Below, in pieces: positions 62,168-64,000 of a stretch of DNA of 64,000 nt. Under the pieces are notes generated by a model. The model did not search any database. It saw only the letters and a list, made by a program, of their open reading frames with translations, and was not told the DNA's origin. The first letter of the stretch is position 1, and each line of letters starts with the position of its first letter. The stretch comes from Pseudomonadota bacterium (GTDB lineage Bacteria > Pseudomonadota > Alphaproteobacteria > Rhizobiales > Beijerinckiaceae): assembly GCA_023450615.1 (NCBI GenBank), contig JAEXGT010000045.1:1-64000 (forward strand), read 5' to 3'. The translations under genes and the position numbers were made by a program.

Positions 62168-62515
62168 GTGATTCGCTTCCTGAAGGCGCTCATTCTTCTG
62201 CCGGTCGCGGTTCTGGTGGTTCTGCTGGCCGTGGCGAACCGTGCCCCCGTTACCCTGTCGCTGGATCCGTTCTCGCAGGAAGCGCCGGAATTCGCGATGC
62301 AGATCCCGCTCTTCGCGGTGATCTTCGCAGCCGTTGCGCTGGGCGTGATCATCGGCGGCACGGCGAGCTGGCTCGCTCAGGGCAAGACACGCAAGGCCCG
62401 CCGCCGCTACCGCCGGGAGGCCGACCAGCTTCGCCACGAAACCGAGCGCCTGCGCAGCCAGAACTCCGCCACTCTGCCGGCAACCCTGCCGTCCCCGCAA
62501 TCGTCGAGCTTCTAA
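62168..62515 (+). CDS. LapA-domain (lipopolysaccharide assembly protein A-like) membrane protein
   Basis: This 115-residue protein has two hydrophobic helices (IRFLKALILLPVAVLVVLLAVANRAPVT and FAVIFAAVALGVIIGGTASWL) and then a Lys/Arg-rich coiled-coil tail. DPFSQEAPEF lies between the helices, as in LapA/YciS proteins, which help tune LPS synthesis. I chose GTG at 62168, 5 nt from GAGAGG; a GTG at 62162 is too close to it. Confidence 0.8.
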   Translation: MIRFLKALILLPVAVLVVLLAVANRAPVTLSLDPFSQEAPEFAMQIPLFAVIFAAVALGVIIGGTASWLAQGKTRKARRRYRREADQLRHETERLRSQNSATLPATLPSPQSSSF

Positions 62516-62538
62516 GGCTCCTCAAACCCCATATTTCC

Positions 62539-63486
62539 ATGCGCGTCATTTCCTCCGCCGAGATCGATCGGGCTCTCACCTTTCCTGCTCTGGTCGATGC
62601 CCTGGCCGAGGCTTTTCGCAGCGACATGGTCACGCCAGTCCGGCATCACCATGAAATCGAGCGGGAGGGCTCTCACGGCACGCTCCTGCTGATGCCGTCC
62701 TGGACCGGGCCTGCGGCGCAGGGCGGTTTCGTGGGCGTGAAGGTGGTCTCCGTGTTCCCGGAGAACGGGAAGCGGGATCTTCCCAGCGTCATGGGCTCAT
62801 ACCTGCTCATGAATGGCGAGACGGGCCAGCCCGTCGCCGTGCTCGACGGCACGCGCCTGACCGTGTGGCGCACCGCTGCCGCATCCGCACTGGCCGCGCG
62901 GCACCTCGCCCGGCCCGATGCCAGCCGCATGGTGATGGTGGGATCGGGCGCGCTCGCGCCGTTCCTCATCCGCGCCCATATGAGCCAGCGTCCCATCCGT
63001 GAGGTGTCTCTCTGGAATCACCGGCCCGAGAAGGCCGAGGCCATGGCGGCCCAGCTTTGCGCCGAGGGCCTGCCCGTCACCGCCGTGACGGATCTGGAGG
63101 CTGCTGTGACCGAGGCGGATCTCGTCTCCTGCGCGACGCTCTCCACCGCGCCCATCGTGAAGGGCGCCTGGCTGAAGGAGGGCGCGCATCTCGACCTTGT
63201 CGGCGCGTTCAACATGAACATGCGCGAGGCCGACGACGAGGCCCTGCGGCGCGGGCAGGTCTATGTGGATACGGACGCTGCCAGGTCCGAGGGCGGCGAC
63301 GTGGCCGTCTCCATCCAGGCGGGCGGGATCCCGCAGAGCCATGTGCGCGGCACCCTGTTCGACCTCTGCCGCGCCCCGCCGCAGCGGAACGAGAAGGCCG
63401 TGACCGTCTTCAAATCGGTCGGCACGGCGCTGGAGGATCTGGCTGCGGCAATGCTGGTATGGCATTTGCTGGCCAATCCGTCGTAA
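62539..63486 (+). CDS. Ornithine cyclodeaminase / mu-crystallin family protein
   Basis: This 315-residue protein has the family N-terminus (MRVISSAEIDRALTFPALVDAL), a Rossmann NAD(P)-binding region (RMVMVGSGALAPFLIRAHMS) and a conserved GAFNMNMREADDEALRRG. The family covers ornithine cyclodeaminase, alanine dehydrogenase, and ketimine/1-pyrroline-2-carboxylate reductases. Which one it is cannot be told from motifs alone. Located 23 nt after lapA and just before trpF, it is far from the hydroxyproline cluster. Confidence 0.82.
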   Translation: MRVISSAEIDRALTFPALVDALAEAFRSDMVTPVRHHHEIEREGSHGTLLLMPSWTGPAAQGGFVGVKVVSVFPENGKRDLPSVMGSYLLMNGETGQPVAVLDGTRLTVWRTAAASALAARHLARPDASRMVMVGSGALAPFLIRAHMSQRPIREVSLWNHRPEKAEAMAAQLCAEGLPVTAVTDLEAAVTEADLVSCATLSTAPIVKGAWLKEGAHLDLVGAFNMNMREADDEALRRGQVYVDTDAARSEGGDVAVSIQAGGIPQSHVRGTLFDLCRAPPQRNEKAVTVFKSVGTALEDLAAAMLVWHLLANPS

Positions 63487-63495
63487 AATGAAACA

Positions 63496-64000
63496 ATGGA
63501 CAACCTGATCAAGATCTGCGGGCTATCGAGCCCCGAAACTCTGGCTGCCGCGTTGGATGCCGGCGCGGACATGGTCGGATTCGTGCGTTTTCCCAAGAGC
63601 CCTCGCCATGTGACCCTCGATCTCGGCCACCGCCTGTCGCTGCAGGCGAAGGGCCGCGCGAAGCGTGTCGTGCTGCTGGTCGATCCCGGCGACGAGGATA
63701 TCGCCCAGGCCGTCGAGGCTATCAACCCTGACCTGATTCAGCTGCACGGGCATGAGAGTCCGGAGCGGGTCGCCGAGATCCGCTCCATGGTCCGCCTTCC
63801 CGTCATGAAGGCCGTCGGCATCGCCGAGAAGAGCGATCTGGAGGCGCTTACGCCCTATGTGAAGGCGTCCGAGCACATCCTGCTCGATGCCAAACCGCCC
63901 CGGAATGCGGATGCGCTGCCGGGCGGCAACGGCTTGACCTTCGACTGGAAGCTTCTCACCGGGCTTGACCCGGCTCTTCCCATCATGTTGTCAGGTGGGC
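63496..64000 (+). CDS. trpF: Phosphoribosylanthranilate isomerase, partial (C-terminus beyond window)
   Basis: About 168 N-terminal residues are visible: MDNLIKICGLSSPETLAAAL with the catalytic Cys8, GADMVGFVRFPKSPRHV, and LIQLHGHESPERV, the classic TrpF motifs. It isomerises phosphoribosyl anthranilate in tryptophan synthesis. It starts 9 nt after the ornithine-cyclodeaminase stop; trpB and trpA, if present, would follow beyond the window. Confidence 0.93.
   Translation, partial: MDNLIKICGLSSPETLAAALDAGADMVGFVRFPKSPRHVTLDLGHRLSLQAKGRAKRVVLLVDPGDEDIAQAVEAINPDLIQLHGHESPERVAEIRSMVRLPVMKAVGIAEKSDLEALTPYVKASEHILLDAKPPRNADALPGGNGLTFDWKLLTGLDPALPIMLSGG

Overview
The window is high-GC chromosomal DNA of an alphaproteobacterium, most likely a Hyphomicrobiales (Rhizobiales) member near Methylobacterium, Microvirga or Bosea. 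This rests on the rpsT-dnaA-dnaN-recF-gyrB neighbourhood, the ubiE-ubiB-coaBC-dut and rpsA/sppA/ihfB/lapA/trpF orders, alphaproteobacterial LexA-type and GANTC sites, and the short palindromic repeats. The genus is inference. There are no rRNA genes, CRISPR arrays or recognisable tRNAs.

Layout. 1-7.3 kb: mixed accessory genes (partial TauE/SafE transporter, HAD phosphatase, BON protein, HNH nuclease, patatin lipase) and an HxlR regulator divergent from four small enzyme genes (VOC, YciI, DUF1428, VOC). 6.6-13.7 kb: a GntR regulator and a hydroxyproline degradation cluster (HypD-type deaminase, 4-hydroxyproline epimerase, D-amino-acid dehydrogenase, Ldh2-family reductase, type I aconitase X). 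13.8-15.7 kb: a PAS protein overlapping a PAS-less chemoreceptor, resembling a split Aer. 15.9-21.2 kb: universal stress protein, histidine acid phosphatase, MgtC-like protein, MscS-type channel. 21.4-24.97 kb: a small scarred island with an SDR gene, an IS6-family element, an AIPR phage-resistance gene decapitated by that element, and what looks like an IS21-type terminus beside gyrB.

25-35.7 kb: the replication block on the minus strand (dnaA, dnaN, recF, four membrane-protein genes, gyrB). The 1.1 kb rpsT-dnaA spacer is the best origin candidate, with one perfect DnaA box, a dense run of CcrM sites and a palindrome in the dnaA leader. 35.9-46.1 kb: TauE/SafE, enoyl-CoA hydratase, DUF2189, mutM, then the overlapping ubiE-ubiB-coaBC-dut run, an Rrf2 regulator next to cysK, and three tandem tiny hydrophilic ORFs. 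46.1-56.7 kb: typA, a repeat-rich gap holding an apparently orphan SOS promoter, a secreted His/Met-rich TPR protein, a MOSC protein, a DKNYY-repeat protein, argG, a DsbA-fold isomerase and a small membrane protein. 57.3-64 kb: rpsA, an isolated bchE-like radical SAM gene, sppA, ihfB, lapA, an ornithine cyclodeaminase-family gene and the start of trpF.

Most likely functional units are hydroxyproline catabolism, origin-proximal replication, ubiquinone/CoA/dUTP metabolism, and cysteine synthesis with its regulator. Starts were chosen from ribosome-binding sites and family N-termini. All family assignments come from reading motifs by eye, with no database search.
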